DNA of 64,000 nt from Mycobacterium sp. IS-1264 (GTDB lineage Bacteria > Actinomycetota > Actinomycetes > Mycobacteriales > Mycobacteriaceae): contig NZ_MBES01000010.1 in NCBI RefSeq assembly GCF_001954195.1, forward strand, positions 1-64,000, read 5' to 3'. Both the position numbers and the translations under genes were made by a program. The notes below the pieces were generated by a model that was not told where the DNA came from, ran no database searches, and saw only the letters and a list, made by a program, of their open reading frames with translations. Below, one piece after another: positions 1 to 8,900 of the stretch; position 1 is the stretch's first letter, and each line of letters opens with the position of its first letter.

Positions 1-103
1 TTCGCCATCTTTTCGGGTTGGGGGGCGGCGCGGGGCGCGGTTTTGGCGGGGGTGGCCGCGGGGCGGGTCCCGCACTTCTTGCGGCCGGGGGGGGGGGGGG
101 GGG
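1..103. other. Low-complexity, G-homopolymer-rich window edge
   Basis: Bases 87-103 are seventeen consecutive G, and bases 1-86 contain several further G runs. The VOC reading frame loses all family character exactly at the homopolymer. Poly-G stretches of this kind are a known error mode of two-colour sequencing and of low-coverage contig ends. I infer a sequence-quality problem. Confidence 0.5.
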
Positions 104-237
104 CCAACGGTGATCCAGCGCATCTTTCCCTTTCCGACATCGAGGCGGACCTCGAAGCCGAGGGTGTCGCGATAGAAGGCGAGCGATGCTTCGGGGTCGT
201 CGTGCGGAAGGAAGCTCGAATGAATGGTGACGTCCAT
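1..237 (-). CDS. VOC (glyoxalase/bleomycin-resistance fold) protein, partial and apparently corrupted
   Basis: The start codon is the ATG at 237. The first ~45 residues read as a typical VOC domain opening (MDVTIHSSFLPHDDPEAS, then LAFYRDTLGF and a WITV strand), the metal-binding betaalphabetabetabeta fold used by glyoxalase I and antibiotic-binding proteins. After the glycine at about residue 46 the frame enters a 17-base G/C homopolymer and becomes Pro/Arg-rich with no family resemblance, although it stays open to the window edge. It lies 5 bp downstream of the AraC-type gene on the same strand, so the two are probably cotranscribed. The N-terminal call is good; the substrate is unknown, and the 3' part is probably a sequence artefact rather than biology. 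Confidence 0.5.
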   Translation of the reverse strand, partial: MDVTIHSSFLPHDDPEASLAFYRDTLGFEVRLDVGKGKMRWITVGPPPPPRPQEVRDPPRGHPRQNRAPRRPPTRKDGE

Positions 238-242
238 GACCG

Positions 243-716
243 TCAGGCTAGGTGGGCGTCTGCGGCGGGCGCTTCTCGATTCCTGATCGGTCTGGTGACC
301 TGTTTTTCCACGCATGGCGGCAGGCTGGCCGTCCCGCCCGTCGTGAGTTCCCGATAAGCGCTGGGCGGCATGCCGACAAGCTCGGTGAACCGAGTGCTGA
401 AGGTCCCGAGCGAGGAGCAGCCGACCGCGTAACAGACTTCGGTGACGCTGAGGTCGCCGCGGCGCAGCAACGCCATGGCGCGTTCGATGCGCCGCGTCAT
501 CAGATACGAGTACGGCGACTCCCCGTAGGCGCGCCGGAACTCGCGGCTGAGGTGCCCGGCGGACATGTGTACCCCTCTTGCGAGCGCCTCGACGTTGAGG
601 GGCTGCGCGTAGTCACGGTCGATGCGGTCGCGGACGCGACGCAACCGAGCGAGGTCGCGCAGGCGCTGCTCGGCCGAGCTGTCGGTCACCTGGGCGATGG
701 TGCCACGTCCGGCCAC
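243..716 (-). CDS. AraC/XylS-type transcriptional regulator (DNA-binding domain only)
   Basis: The 157-residue protein is almost entirely the double helix-turn-helix of AraC proteins. The first HTH is near residues 40-60 (NVEALARGVHMSAGHLSREF), followed by the linker helix (SYLMTRRIERAMALL). The second HTH carries the VCYAVGCSSLGTFSTRF signature near residues 92-108. There is no cupin or other sensor domain, as in MarA/SoxS-size members. It begins 19 bp after the epimerase gene stop and is followed after 5 bp by the VOC gene, so a three-gene minus-strand operon is likely. AraC-VOC pairs are common in actinobacteria. Its targets are not evident. Confidence 0.85.
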   Translation of the reverse strand: MAGRGTIAQVTDSSAEQRLRDLARLRRVRDRIDRDYAQPLNVEALARGVHMSAGHLSREFRRAYGESPYSYLMTRRIERAMALLRRGDLSVTEVCYAVGCSSLGTFSTRFTELVGMPPSAYRELTTGGTASLPPCVEKQVTRPIRNREAPAADAHLA

Positions 717-735
717 GTCGGTGCTCGGCGAGTGT

Positions 736-1641
736 CTACGCCACCAGCTCCGGATGGAACTTGGTCGCCATCCGGCGAAGCCCGTCGCGCCAGTCCACCG
801 TCGTGCCCCCGATCAATTCGTGCATCTGCGTCACGTCGGTGGGATTGCCGCGCAGCGCCTGGGCGCTCTCGTCGAAAACCGGCTCCTTGCCGACCAGCGA
901 GCCGAGGTAACCACACCACTCCTGGAGGCTGACGGCTTGATCGCCACACCAGTTGACCGTGGTCGCCGGAACCGACGCCGCTTCGAGCAGCTTCGGAATG
1001 GTCGCAATGATGTCGTCCTCGTGGATCGGGTTGTAGCGGGCGGGACCGCCGGGCGGGACGGGGATCGGGATACCGGCCAGGATCATCTCCATGTGGTAGA
1101 ACGGCCACCCGCCGTTGTCGCCGTATGGGACGTTGAGCCGCGCGATGGTGGTGGGAATGCCGAGCGCGCGCGCCATCGTCCGGGCGACGACCTCCCCGGC
1201 GATCTTGGAGATTGAATAGGTCGGGAACAACGGTTTGTGGTTGTCGCCCAGGGCGGCGCGCTCGGTGCGCGGTTCGTCGTCGGGCGGGTCGTAGACGGCC
1301 GCCGACGAGCAGTGCAGAAATCCTTTCGCGTTGCGGCAGTGGGCCATCAGCAGACCGACGGACTCCGCGTTGGCTCCCAGATCCTTGTCCCAGTCGCCGC
1401 TCTTGGCGACGGCCAAATTGAGGACGTAGTCGAAGTCGGACGGGATCGCGGCGAAGTCTCCAGCCGCCAGGTTGACGGTCTCGCACCGCACGCCGGATTT
1501 CTCGAGTGCTTCACGGGCCGCGGCATTGGTGAACCGCGCGATGCCCCAAACCTCGTTGTCGACCGCCAGGGCCTGGGCAATGGGACTGGCCACCTGCCCG
1601 GTGGGACCGGTGATGAGGATTTTCTCGCCGCGCATGCGCAA
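736..1641 (-). CDS. NAD(P)-dependent epimerase/dehydratase (extended SDR)
   Basis: A 301-residue Rossmann protein. The nucleotide-binding glycine motif is GPTGQVA at residues ~12-18, there is an acidic/basic turn after beta-2, and the YSISK (YxxxK) catalytic pair of extended SDRs lies near residue 140. The closest general description is NAD-dependent epimerase/dehydratase acting on a nucleotide sugar or related compound; the substrate cannot be inferred. Two in-frame ATGs (1641 and 1635) are possible starts. It is the first gene of the minus-strand unit with the AraC and VOC genes and is divergent from the CDF exporter across a 50-bp gap. Confidence 0.75.
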   Translation of the reverse strand: MRMRGEKILITGPTGQVASPIAQALAVDNEVWGIARFTNAAAREALEKSGVRCETVNLAAGDFAAIPSDFDYVLNLAVAKSGDWDKDLGANAESVGLLMAHCRNAKGFLHCSSAAVYDPPDDEPRTERAALGDNHKPLFPTYSISKIAGEVVARTMARALGIPTTIARLNVPYGDNGGWPFYHMEMILAGIPIPVPPGGPARYNPIHEDDIIATIPKLLEAASVPATTVNWCGDQAVSLQEWCGYLGSLVGKEPVFDESAQALRGNPTDVTQMHELIGGTTVDWRDGLRRMATKFHPELVA

Positions 1642-1691
1642 AATGGTAGGCGACCGTCGGGTGGCGGGACGCCAGAGTCAATGCCTACTAT

Positions 1692-2702
1692 TTGCGTATG
1701 CATGCAGATAGCTGTATTGCCCATGTCGACCCCCATGACCATGACCACGACCACGACCATTCGAGGGGTCTGCGTGGGGCGATCAGGGAGATCTTCGCCC
1801 CGCATTCTCACGGCGCCGCCGACAGCATTGACGATGCCCTGGAATCCAGCGTCGCGGGGATCCGGGCGGTCAAGATCAGCCTGGTGGTACTCGGGCTGAC
1901 CGCGACCGCCCAGCTCGCCATCGTCATGGTTTCCGGATCCGTTGCACTGGCCGCCGACACCGTCCACAACTTCTCCGACGCCCTCACTGCGGTGCCGTTG
2001 TGGATGGCGTTCGCGTTGGGCACCAAGGCCGCCACGCGCCGCTACACATACGGGTTCGGGCGAGCGGAGGATCTGGCCGGTTTGTTCGTGGTCGCGACGA
2101 TCACGCTGTCGGCGATCGTCGCCGGGTACCAAGCCGTCGTGCGGCTGACCCATCCCGAACCGATCGGGCACATCGGATGGGTGGCGCTGGCGGGGCTGAT
2201 CGGGTTCGTCGGAAACGAATCGGTGGCCCTCTATCGGATGAGGGTCGGGCGCCGGCTGGGCTCGGCCGCGTTGGTCGCTGACGGCTTACATGCACGCACC
2301 GACGGGCTGACTTCCCTAGCGGTGCTGTGCTCGGCCGGCGGTGTCGCGCTTGGGTTCCCGCTGGCGGACCCGATCGTCGGCCTGGTCATCACCGTGGCGA
2401 TCCTGGCCGTACTGCGCACGGCGGCACGCGACGTGTTCCGTCGTCTACTCGACGGCGTGGACCCCGCGCTGGTCGACGCCGCCGAACACGCGTTGGCGGC
2501 CCGCCCCGGGGTGCACGCGGTGCGCAGTGTGCGGATGCGCTGGATCGGCCACCGCCTGCACGCCGATGCCGAACTGGACGTCGATCCCGATCTCGATCTG
2601 GCGCAGGCGCATCGCATCGCCCACGACGCCGAACACGAACTGACGCATGCCGTCCCGAAACTCACCAGCGCGCTGATCCACGCCTATCCCGCCGAGCACT
2701 AA
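1692..2702 (+). CDS. Cation diffusion facilitator (CDF) metal exporter
   Basis: An inner-membrane CDF antiporter of about 336 residues, probably exporting Zn2+ or a similar divalent cation against protons. A His/Asp-rich N-terminus (HVDPHDHDHDHDHS, residues 11-24) precedes six hydrophobic segments. The two metal-site motifs are visible: DTVHNFSD in the second membrane helix and ADGLHARTDG (HxxxD) in the fifth. The C-terminal ~90 residues form the cytosolic ferredoxin-like domain with the usual conserved histidines. The frame opens with TTG at 1692, but ATG at 1698 is an equally good start. It is divergent from the epimerase gene. No ArsR-type regulator lies beside it, so metal control is not visible here. 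Confidence 0.9.
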   Translation: MRMHADSCIAHVDPHDHDHDHDHSRGLRGAIREIFAPHSHGAADSIDDALESSVAGIRAVKISLVVLGLTATAQLAIVMVSGSVALAADTVHNFSDALTAVPLWMAFALGTKAATRRYTYGFGRAEDLAGLFVVATITLSAIVAGYQAVVRLTHPEPIGHIGWVALAGLIGFVGNESVALYRMRVGRRLGSAALVADGLHARTDGLTSLAVLCSAGGVALGFPLADPIVGLVITVAILAVLRTAARDVFRRLLDGVDPALVDAAEHALAARPGVHAVRSVRMRWIGHRLHADAELDVDPDLDLAQAHRIAHDAEHELTHAVPKLTSALIHAYPAEH

Positions 2703-2703
2703 G

Positions 2704-2725
2704 CGGCCAGTAAACGGCCACTAAA
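2704..2725. repeat. Two tandem 11-bp units between stop and start
   Basis: CGGCCAGTAAA at 2704-2714 is followed directly by CGGCCACTAAA at 2715-2725 and by a partial third copy (CGGC). It sits between the CDF stop and the hydrolase start. Role unknown; it may be a simple slippage duplication. Confidence 0.4.
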
Positions 2726-2745
2726 CGGCGTAGTGTCCAGAGGCC

Positions 2746-3567
2746 ATGGCCACAACGATCCGTTTCGTCGAGGCGAATGGGCTGAAGTTCGGCTATCTCG
2801 AGGAGGGTTCCGGGCCTCTTGTGCTGATGCTGCACGGGTTTCCGGATACGGCGCACACGTGGGACGATCTTCGACCGCGCATCGCCGCCAGCGGCTACCG
2901 CGCGGTCAGCCCGTTCCTGCGCGGCTATCACCCCAGCGCTATCCCGGATCGCGACACCGACCAAGAGACCCTGGCGCGTGACCCGCTTGCGCTGATCGAC
3001 GCGCTAGGCGCACGCGACGCGATCGTCATCGGGCACGACTGGGGTGCCTCGGCCGCGTACGGCGCGGCGGCGCTGGGCCCGGAGCGGGTGACGAAGCTAA
3101 TCGTCGTGGCCATTCCACATCCGGCGACGCTCAAGCCGTCACCGAAGAAGCTTTGGGGCGCTCGTCACTTCGTGGCGTACAAGCTGCCGGGAGCGTCGAA
3201 CCGCTTCGCGCGCAACGACTTTGCGGCCCTACCCGCCATCTACCGGCGCTGGTCGCCAACATGGAACCCCGATCCCGAAGAGTTCGACGCCGTGCGCGCG
3301 TGCTTTTCCAACCGGGCGAGCTTGGACGCGGCATTCGGCTATTACCGCAAGCTCTCCCCCATCCCCAGCGCGTCGCTGCGGGCGCGGATCACGGTGCCGA
3401 CGGTCGTCTTCGCGGGACTCGACGATCCGGTCGTCGAGCCCTCGGACTATCGATCCGCCGCCCGGATGTTCGACAACGAGTACATCGTTGAGGAGGTCGC
3501 GGGCGGGCATTTCATGCACCGGGAGCATCCCGAGGTGTTCGCCGCGCGGCTTTTGGCTCATCTGTAA
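2746..3567 (+). CDS. Alpha/beta hydrolase, epoxide-hydrolase-like
   Basis: A 273-residue alpha/beta-hydrolase. The oxyanion motif HGFP is near residue 35 and the nucleophile elbow is GHDWGAS near residues 98-104, so the nucleophile is aspartate as in epoxide hydrolases and haloalkane dehalogenases rather than serine. The acid (GLDDPVVEP) and the catalytic histidine (GGHFMHREHP) follow near the C-terminus. The HGFP plus D-W-G combination favours epoxide hydrolase. No signal peptide is seen, so it is cytosolic. It stands alone between the CDF gene and the two-component system. Physiological substrate unknown. Confidence 0.85.
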   Translation: MATTIRFVEANGLKFGYLEEGSGPLVLMLHGFPDTAHTWDDLRPRIAASGYRAVSPFLRGYHPSAIPDRDTDQETLARDPLALIDALGARDAIVIGHDWGASAAYGAAALGPERVTKLIVVAIPHPATLKPSPKKLWGARHFVAYKLPGASNRFARNDFAALPAIYRRWSPTWNPDPEEFDAVRACFSNRASLDAAFGYYRKLSPIPSASLRARITVPTVVFAGLDDPVVEPSDYRSAARMFDNEYIVEEVAGGHFMHREHPEVFAARLLAHL

Positions 3568-3590
3568 ATCAAGCCGGCGCCCGCCCGCCC

Positions 3591-3626
3591 GACTTTTGCG
3601 CATTCTGCTCAGCTCGGTGGTACGGT
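3591..3626 (+). promoter_or_regulatory. Putative two-component-system promoter containing an 18-base piece of the mmpL-locus element
   Basis: TTTTGCGCATTCTGCTCA at 3594-3611 matches 17 of 18 bases of the end of the 58-bp elements at 9141, 14849 and 17911. A possible -35 (TTGCGC, 3596-3601) and -10 (TACGGT, 3621-3626) overlap and follow it, leaving a very short leader before the ATG at 3633. The rest of the 58-bp element is absent, and its orientation relative to the gene is opposite to that in the mmpL locus. Confidence 0.45.
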
Positions 3627-3632
3627 CCCCTC

Positions 3633-5318
3633 ATGGCCGCCAAGGGTCGCATCGACTTGCGACTCGCCACCCAGGTATTGGTGTTGCAGCTCGTCGTGGT
3701 GACGCTGGCGTTGATCATCGCGTTCGTGCTCTTTGCCCTATTCAACCGCCAGCGCCTGGACAGCCAATACCACGTCCATGCCACCGATATCGCCCGCGTC
3801 GTCGCCTCATCGCCGACGGTGGTCACGAACATCGCGCGCTACGACGCTGCACCGTTGACCCCGAGCCCGGAAGTGGTTGGCGAACTGGCGGGGGGTCCGA
3901 TCCAAGGCGTCGCGTCACGGGTTGAACAGCGCACCCACGTGTTGTTCGTCGTGGTGGCCAATGCAGCCGGCATCAGGGTCGCGTCTCCGCAGCGCGACAG
4001 GTTGGCCCATCATGTCCTCGCCGACATCGCGACTCCGTTGGCCGGGCAGGAGATGACGTCGCATGACGACACCGTTTTCGGACGCGCAATCGTTGCGAAA
4101 GTCCCGGTGTTCGAGCCGGGTTCCAATCGGGTGTTGGGTGTGGTCATCGTCGGCATCTCCACGAAGGCCTTCGACGATCAATTTTCGAAAAATCTGCAGG
4201 TGCTGGGCGCGATGGGAGGCGTTCTCCTGCTGATCGGCGCGGGCGCTTCGTTGGCCCTTGCCCGGCGGTGGCGAGGGCTGACGCTGGGTTTGCGGCCGGC
4301 CGAGATTACCGAGCTGGTACGCAGTCAGGCGGCGGTGCTGCAGGGCATCGGCGAGGGTGTGCTAGCGGTGGACACATCCGGACAAACCACGTTCATCAAC
4401 GACGAGGCGTGCCGGCTGCTCGAGATCGGCAACGAAACGGGCCGACCCATTGACCAGATCGGCCTGACCCCGCGAGTGCTCGACGTGTTGAGTTCCGCCG
4501 ATTCGGCACCCACGTTGGCCACCGTCGGCGAACGCATCGTCGTGGTCTCGGCTCGGCCGGTGGTGCGCGAAGGACGCGAGCTGGGAACGGTTCTGGTGGT
4601 GCGGGACCGAACCGACGTCGAATCGCTGACCCGGCAGCTCGACGCCGTGCAGGTCATGAGCACGGTGTTACGCGCACAACGCCACGAGTTCGCCAACCGT
4701 CTGCACTTACTGAACGGCCTGTTGCATGGCGGTCACGTCGACGAGGGACTGCAATACCTGGAAGAACTGCTCGGATCGGGACCGCTTGGGTCCGCGCTAC
4801 CCGGTATCGACTCCATCCGCGATGCCTACCTGCAGGCATTCTTGGCCGCCAAGGCCGCGGCCGCACGCGAGGCCGGCGTGACGCTGACGATCGGCGAGAA
4901 CACCTGGGTGCCCGGCCGGCTCGTGCTGCCAGTCGACGTCACCACCGTCGTGGGCAATCTGCTGGACAACGCGATCGACGCGGTTCGGTTGAGCGACAAC
5001 GAGACCAACGAGGTGGAAGTCGAACTGCTGCAAGATGGTTCGACGCTGCACATCACGGTGGCCGATAGCGGCGACGGCGTGGCGCCAGACTTCGTCGAGG
5101 ATCTGTTCACCGAGGGCCGGACCACGAAGCCGGACTCCGGTATACCGGGCGGCCGCGGGATCGGCCTTGCGCTGTCGCGGCAGATCAGCCGCGCCCTCGG
5201 GGGCGACCTGTGGCTGGCCAGTGCGGGCAATCCGGAGGCGCCGCTGGGCGGCGCGGAGTTCATGGCCCGGCTCCCGGGCGTGATGGTTGAGGAGGCGCAA
5301 TGGGTGACGCAGAGCTGA
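3633..5318 (+). CDS. Sensor histidine kinase, CitA/DcuS family
   Basis: A 561-residue membrane kinase. A transmembrane helix at ~12-35, a periplasmic sensory domain of ~150 residues and a second helix at ~190-210 are followed by a PAS domain (GIGEGVLAVDTSG onward). The dimerisation/phosphoacceptor segment has the family-typical RHEFANRLH with His351. The HATPase domain shows the N box GNLLDNAIDAV and G boxes (DSGDGV, GGRGIGLAL). This architecture is that of citrate/C4-dicarboxylate sensors. The response regulator starts inside its last codons, so the pair is translationally coupled. No dicarboxylate transporter lies beside it, which leaves the regulated process open; the adjacent mmpL locus is a possibility. 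Confidence 0.9.
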   Translation: MAAKGRIDLRLATQVLVLQLVVVTLALIIAFVLFALFNRQRLDSQYHVHATDIARVVASSPTVVTNIARYDAAPLTPSPEVVGELAGGPIQGVASRVEQRTHVLFVVVANAAGIRVASPQRDRLAHHVLADIATPLAGQEMTSHDDTVFGRAIVAKVPVFEPGSNRVLGVVIVGISTKAFDDQFSKNLQVLGAMGGVLLLIGAGASLALARRWRGLTLGLRPAEITELVRSQAAVLQGIGEGVLAVDTSGQTTFINDEACRLLEIGNETGRPIDQIGLTPRVLDVLSSADSAPTLATVGERIVVVSARPVVREGRELGTVLVVRDRTDVESLTRQLDAVQVMSTVLRAQRHEFANRLHLLNGLLHGGHVDEGLQYLEELLGSGPLGSALPGIDSIRDAYLQAFLAAKAAAAREAGVTLTIGENTWVPGRLVLPVDVTTVVGNLLDNAIDAVRLSDNETNEVEVELLQDGSTLHITVADSGDGVAPDFVEDLFTEGRTTKPDSGIPGGRGIGLALSRQISRALGGDLWLASAGNPEAPLGGAEFMARLPGVMVEEAQWVTQS

Positions 5319-5980
5319 CCGTCCTGGTGGTCGATGACGACTTCCGCGTCGCCAACCTGCACGCCGAGGTCGTCAACACGCTACCTGGCTTCACGGTGAC
5401 GGCCACCGTGAACACGCTCGAGGCGGCCCGGAACGCGCCCGCCGTCGACCTCGCGCTGGTCGACGTCTACCTGCCCGACGGGTCCGGCATCGACTTCATC
5501 CGTGAATTGCATTGCGACAGCATCGTTTTGACGGCGGCAACCGAGGCGGCCACGATCCGCGCCGCGATGTCGGCGGGTGCGGTGAACTACCTTGTCAAAC
5601 CGTTCGCAACCACCGAGCTGGCCGCGCGCCTGGCCGGCTACGCGCGCTACCGCAAGATCCTGGCCGGCCAAAACCTCACCGCGAGCGACGTGGATGCGGC
5701 GCTGGACGCCCTGCGCCCCAGGATCGCTCCCCCTGCGCAGGCCACCATCGCGGCTTCATCCACCAAACAGCTTGTGCTGCAAGCGTTGCGCGTATCAGAG
5801 AAGCCCAAGTCGGCGGCGGAGGTTTCCGCGGCCATCGGGATCTCGCGGGCAACAGCCCAGCGGTATCTGGCGGCGCTGGCCGGTGACGGTGACGTCACCG
5901 TCGGGTTGCGCTACGGCACGACGGGCCGCCCGGAGCAGGAATTCGCCGCCAACGCCAAGTCGGCGCGTCCCCTGCGCTGA
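5300..5980 (+). CDS. Response regulator, CitB/DcuR family
   Basis: A 226-residue regulator partnered with the preceding kinase, whose 3' end it overlaps by 19 bp. The receiver domain has the acidic pocket at residues 12-13, phosphoacceptor Asp55 (LALVDVYLPDGSG), Thr79 and Lys100 (YLVKPF). The C-terminal ~70 residues hold a winged HTH (KSAAEVSAAIGISRATAQRY) as in DcuR/CitB proteins, ending in the RYGTTGRPE wing. The 3' end overlaps the convergent mmpL gene by 86 bp, so the system is physically joined to the lipid-export locus. Its DNA target is unknown; the 18-base match in its own promoter suggests autoregulation together with the mmpL locus, as inference only. Confidence 0.88.
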   Translation: MGDAELTVLVVDDDFRVANLHAEVVNTLPGFTVTATVNTLEAARNAPAVDLALVDVYLPDGSGIDFIRELHCDSIVLTAATEAATIRAAMSAGAVNYLVKPFATTELAARLAGYARYRKILAGQNLTASDVDAALDALRPRIAPPAQATIAASSTKQLVLQALRVSEKPKSAAEVSAAIGISRATAQRYLAALAGDGDVTVGLRYGTTGRPEQEFAANAKSARPLR

Positions 5981-8900
5981 GCGGCGATTCGCGCGCAGGC
6001 TCGACGCCCCAGGCGCAGGCTCGCCGGGCGAGTGGCCCGGCGCCGGCGATCGACGCGCGACGAGCCCGTGCGTCCTGCTGGGCCAGCGCCCGCCGGCGCC
6101 GGGCCGCCGAGCGGCGAATGTTGCTGGCCACCAAGGCATGCGGCATGTCGCCGTGGATGCAGGTGAGCGCCGCGGGGGCGGGCCCGGTGGCAGCGGGGAC
6201 GGCTTTCGCCGGCTTGGCGACCTTGGCCGGCCTGGCAGGCCACCAGTTGGCCTTCCCTACCAGAGCGGCCAGGGCCGGCACCGTGACCGTGCGGACCACG
6301 AAGGTGTCGATCAACAAGCCCATGCCGATGATGAACCCCGTTTGCACCATGGTCGACAGGCTGCCGGTCAGCATGCCGAACATCGAGGCGGCGAAGATGA
6401 TGCCGGCAGACGTGATGACACCACCCGTCGAACGCACGGCGCGGATGATGCCGGATCGGATGCCGAAGCGTGACTCTTCGCGAATGCGCGTGATCAACAA
6501 CAGGTTGTAGTCGGCGCCGACGGCCACCAGCACGATGAACGCGGTCGCCTGCACGTTCCAGCTGATCGCCTGGTGGAGCACGAACTGGAAGAAGACGACA
6601 CCCAGCCCCACCGCCGAGAGGTACGAGATCACCACGGAGGCAATCAGATACAGCGGGGCCACGAGCGCCCGCAGCAAGATCACCAGGATGACGAACACGA
6701 CGAGCAGCGTCATAATGACGATCAACCGAAAGTCATTGTTGTAGTAGCTGCGCAGCGTGGTGTACATCGGGGTCATGCCGACCATCGAGATTGTCGCGTC
6801 CGACAGCGTGGTGTTCGGTTGCGCCCCGCGCGCGGTGTCCAGGACCGACTCGACCTGGTTCATCGCGGCGGTGCTGAACGGGTCGAACTTCGTCTCGACC
6901 ATGTAGCGCACCGCGTGGCCGTCGGGTGAGATGAACATCTTGGCTGCGTTTTTGAAGTCGTCGGAGGTGATCACCTGCGGCGGGATGTACAGGCCGGCCA
7001 TGGAAGGCGTCGTGGCGTCGCGCTTCATCGACAGCAGCAAGTCGGCCGCCTGGCTCATGCCCAAGCCCATCTTCTTGGTCTGCTCGACGAGAGTGCGCAC
7101 GCCAACGGCCAGCCGGCGGCTCCCGTCGGCCAGTTGGTCGGCGGCCGCCTGCATGGCTCCGATCTTCTGCGACATGCCGGCGGTGCTGCCGCCCGCCGCC
7201 CGCAGGCTGTTCGATGTCGTGGCCAAGAGTCCGGTCAGGTTCTGCACCGCCGCCTGGATGGCGTCAACCGAGGGGCGCGGGATCGAACCACCGAGCATCG
7301 GGGCCGCGGCCGCGGCGACGCTGTTTGTGAGCGTCGCAATGGACCCGTTCGCCAGCTGACGGACGTTGTCCAGGACGGTGGCCGCCGCGCCGAGCTGCTG
7401 CTGCGCCTGGCCCACCGTCGCAGCGAGCCGGGTCATCGGCCCGCTGGCGGCGCGGACATGGTCGCGAACTTCGGCGAGGCTGGCCGCTAGTTGGTCGGCG
7501 CCGTTGGTGAGCGCGTCGAGGTCGCTGGTCCGGTCGCTGATCTGGGTCGACGCGTCCTGGAGCTTGGAGCCGACCGTGCCGGCTTCGTTGCTGAGCTTGG
7601 CCTGATCCAGCGGCTGCCCGGTAGGCCGCGTGATGCCGCGCACCGCGGCGATGTCGGGCAGCTGCGAAACGCGTTGCGCCATCTGGTCCAGGTCGGCCAG
7701 AGCCCGCGACGTCCGCAGGTCGTGCGGCGACCGGACGTAGATGTACTCCGGCAGCAGCGTGCTCGTCGAAAAGTGAGCTGCCATCGTCGAGTAGCCCACG
7801 TTGCTGGGCGACGACTGCGGCAACTGCAGGCGGTCGTTGAAGCTCGGCCGCAGGAACGCCGCGCAGCTCGCCAGCACGATGAGCACCGACACGCTGGCCA
7901 GCAGGTGTGCCTTCGGCCGGCGCACCAGCTGAACGGCTGAGCGCTGCCACATGCGGCCAGTGAGCGGCGGTCGTGGCTTCACCCAACCGCGCCGGCCGGT
8001 GAGCACGAGCATGGCGGGCAACAGCGTGACGGCGGCGACAAACGCCATCCCGACCGAAACGGCAAGCGCCGGACCAATACTCGTGAACGCGGGCAGTCGG
8101 GTGAACACCATGCCCAGGAACGTGACGGCGACGGTGGCCGCCGATGCCGCGATGACCTCACCGATCGAACTCAGCGCCTTCTGCACGGCCACATCGGAGT
8201 TCATCCCCGACCGGATGTACTCGTGGTAACGGCTGATCAGGAACACCGCATAGTCGGTGCCAGCGCCGAAGATCATGGCCGTCATCAACGCGATCGTCAG
8301 CGAGGACACCCCAAGCCCGGCCTGCGCTAGCGCCGACACCGCTCCCTGCGCCGACGTGACCGAAATACCGAGGACTATCAGCACCACCGCCACCATGACC
8401 GGCCGCCGGTAGATCACCAGCAGGATGGCCAGTACCAGCAACGCGGTGACCGTTTCGATCATGTGCATGTCGCGGGTGCTGACGATGGTCAGGTCGCCGG
8501 CCATGGCGCCCTGGCCGGTCAGCTCCGCGGTCAGCGTCGACCCCGCGGTGGAACGCTTGGCGATCTCCATGATCCGCTGGTATGCCCGCGTGGACTCCGG
8601 AGTCCCGGCCGGCGCCCGCAGACTCACCGCCATGTAGGACGCCTTGTTGTCCGCGCTGGCCATCAGTGGACGCAGCGCGGGGGTGGTCACGACGTCGTGT
8701 ACGCCGCTCACGTCGCGGGCGTCGCCGCGCAACGTGGCCGCCAGCTTGGCGTAGGTCTGCTCGTCGACGGGCTGCAGACCCCGGTTGTCGGTCAGCACCA
8801 CGACCAGGATGTTCTGTGCGGACTCACCGAAATCCTTGGCCATCTGGTCGGCAGCCGCCATCGCCTGGGGCGGAAACGGCTGTAGGGGCTTGCTTTCCAC

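Noticed and set aside
43..357. 104-codon Gly-rich frame across the poly-G run
   Set aside because: Product of the homopolymer region; overlaps AraC and VOC genes on the other strand.
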